Positions 63,880 to 64,000 of a DNA stretch of 64,000 nucleotides are shown one piece after another (the first letter of the stretch is position 1; each line of letters opens with the position of its first letter). The stretch is from Xanthobacter sp. NM-25 (GTDB taxonomy: Bacteria > Pseudomonadota > Alphaproteobacteria > Rhizobiales > Xanthobacteraceae). Location of the stretch: the NCBI RefSeq assembly GCF_022138605.1, contig NZ_JACBFS010000003.1:561630-625629 (forward strand). The letters run 5' to 3'. The position numbers and the translations under genes are program-made. The notes under the pieces are model-generated. The model did not search any database. It worked only from the letters and a program-made list of their open reading frames with translations, and was not told the origin of the DNA.

Positions 63880-64000
63880 TGAACCGCGCCGGGATTGTCG
63901 GAGGCAGTTTGGTTTGAGTCACGCGGCCAGTGCAGGTTGGTCCAGCGTGGCGTGGAATCGTGCCTCGGCTTCGGCTGGCGGGATGTTGCCGATAGGCCCC
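63880..64000 (-). mobile_element. End of an IS3-like insertion sequence within trbB
   Basis: Homology to trbB stops at 63879 and a new sequence starts TGAACCGCGCCGGG at 63880, followed by TTGTCGGAGGCAG, which looks like the terminal inverted repeat of an IS3-family element. A transposase C-terminus runs inward from 63919. The other end and the target duplication lie outside the window. Confidence 0.7.
63919..64000 (-). CDS. IS3-family transposase, C-terminal 26 residues only
   Basis: Minus-strand text GPIGNIPPAEAEARFHATLD then QPALAA and stop (TGA at 63919-63921). The stretch IGNIPPAEAEA is the recurrent C-terminus of IS3-family OrfB transposases, after the DDE integrase core. Most of the gene lies beyond the window edge. 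Confidence 0.75.
   Translation of the reverse strand, partial: GPIGNIPPAEAEARFHATLDQPALAA

Overview
The window is high-GC alphaproteobacterial DNA. Gene content (FecI/FecR/TonB receptor, an Omp31-type barrel, ChrB, a Trb conjugation operon) suggests Hyphomicrobiales, possibly near Xanthobacteraceae; that placement is an inference. It appears to cross from chromosome into a large integrative and conjugative element (ICE) whose right end lies beyond base 64000.

Bases 1-7223 look chromosomal. They hold the start of a YgiQ-type radical SAM gene and an iron-uptake set transcribed leftwards: an ECF sigma factor, a FecR anti-sigma factor, and a TonB-dependent transducer with a second outer-membrane barrel fused to its C-terminus. 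At 7224-7268 lies the 3' part of a tRNA-Gly(GCC) gene, from anticodon loop to CCA, with no 5' half. A tyrosine integrase follows at once. This is the expected left attachment junction of an element inserted in a tRNA gene.

Bases 7.3-53.7 kb are cargo. First come an unknown gene, an XRE-ImmA/IrrE regulator with an unknown partner, and a P1B-5-like ATPase with a hemerythrin tail. A chromate locus follows (ChrB, a short ChrB paralogue, MFS, PadR, ChrA, rhodanese), then a copper set on the + strand (DUF3141, Spy-like, DUF2933, methyltransferase-like, CopA ATPase, a 39-residue membrane protein). On the - strand are a two-component system, CusB/CusA-type RND pump, multicopper oxidase and MFS transporter, then RcnR/RcnA for Ni/Co, a VIT1/CCC1-type transporter and NrtS.

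From 40.7 to 48.8 kb is an extracytosolic redox module: small PepSY protein, two-component system, acidic exported protein, DUF2271 protein with a flavinylation-type motif, PepSY-flavodoxin-reductase fusion, ApbE flavin transferase and a ferric-reductase-like protein. A second sensory/redox set (two-component system, cytochrome b561, PepSY protein, exported rubrerythrin) lies at 50.0-53.7 kb, with a decayed histidine kinase fragment between the two.

From 53.9 kb to the end is the mating-pair apparatus: LysR and DUF2274 genes, then trbI-G-F-L-K-J-E-D-C-B transcribed leftwards. trbB is cut at 63879/63880 by the end of an IS3-like insertion sequence, so self-transfer may be impaired. The most notable points are the ICE structure, the flavinylated electron-transfer module carried as cargo, the double-barrel TonB receptor and the broken trbB.
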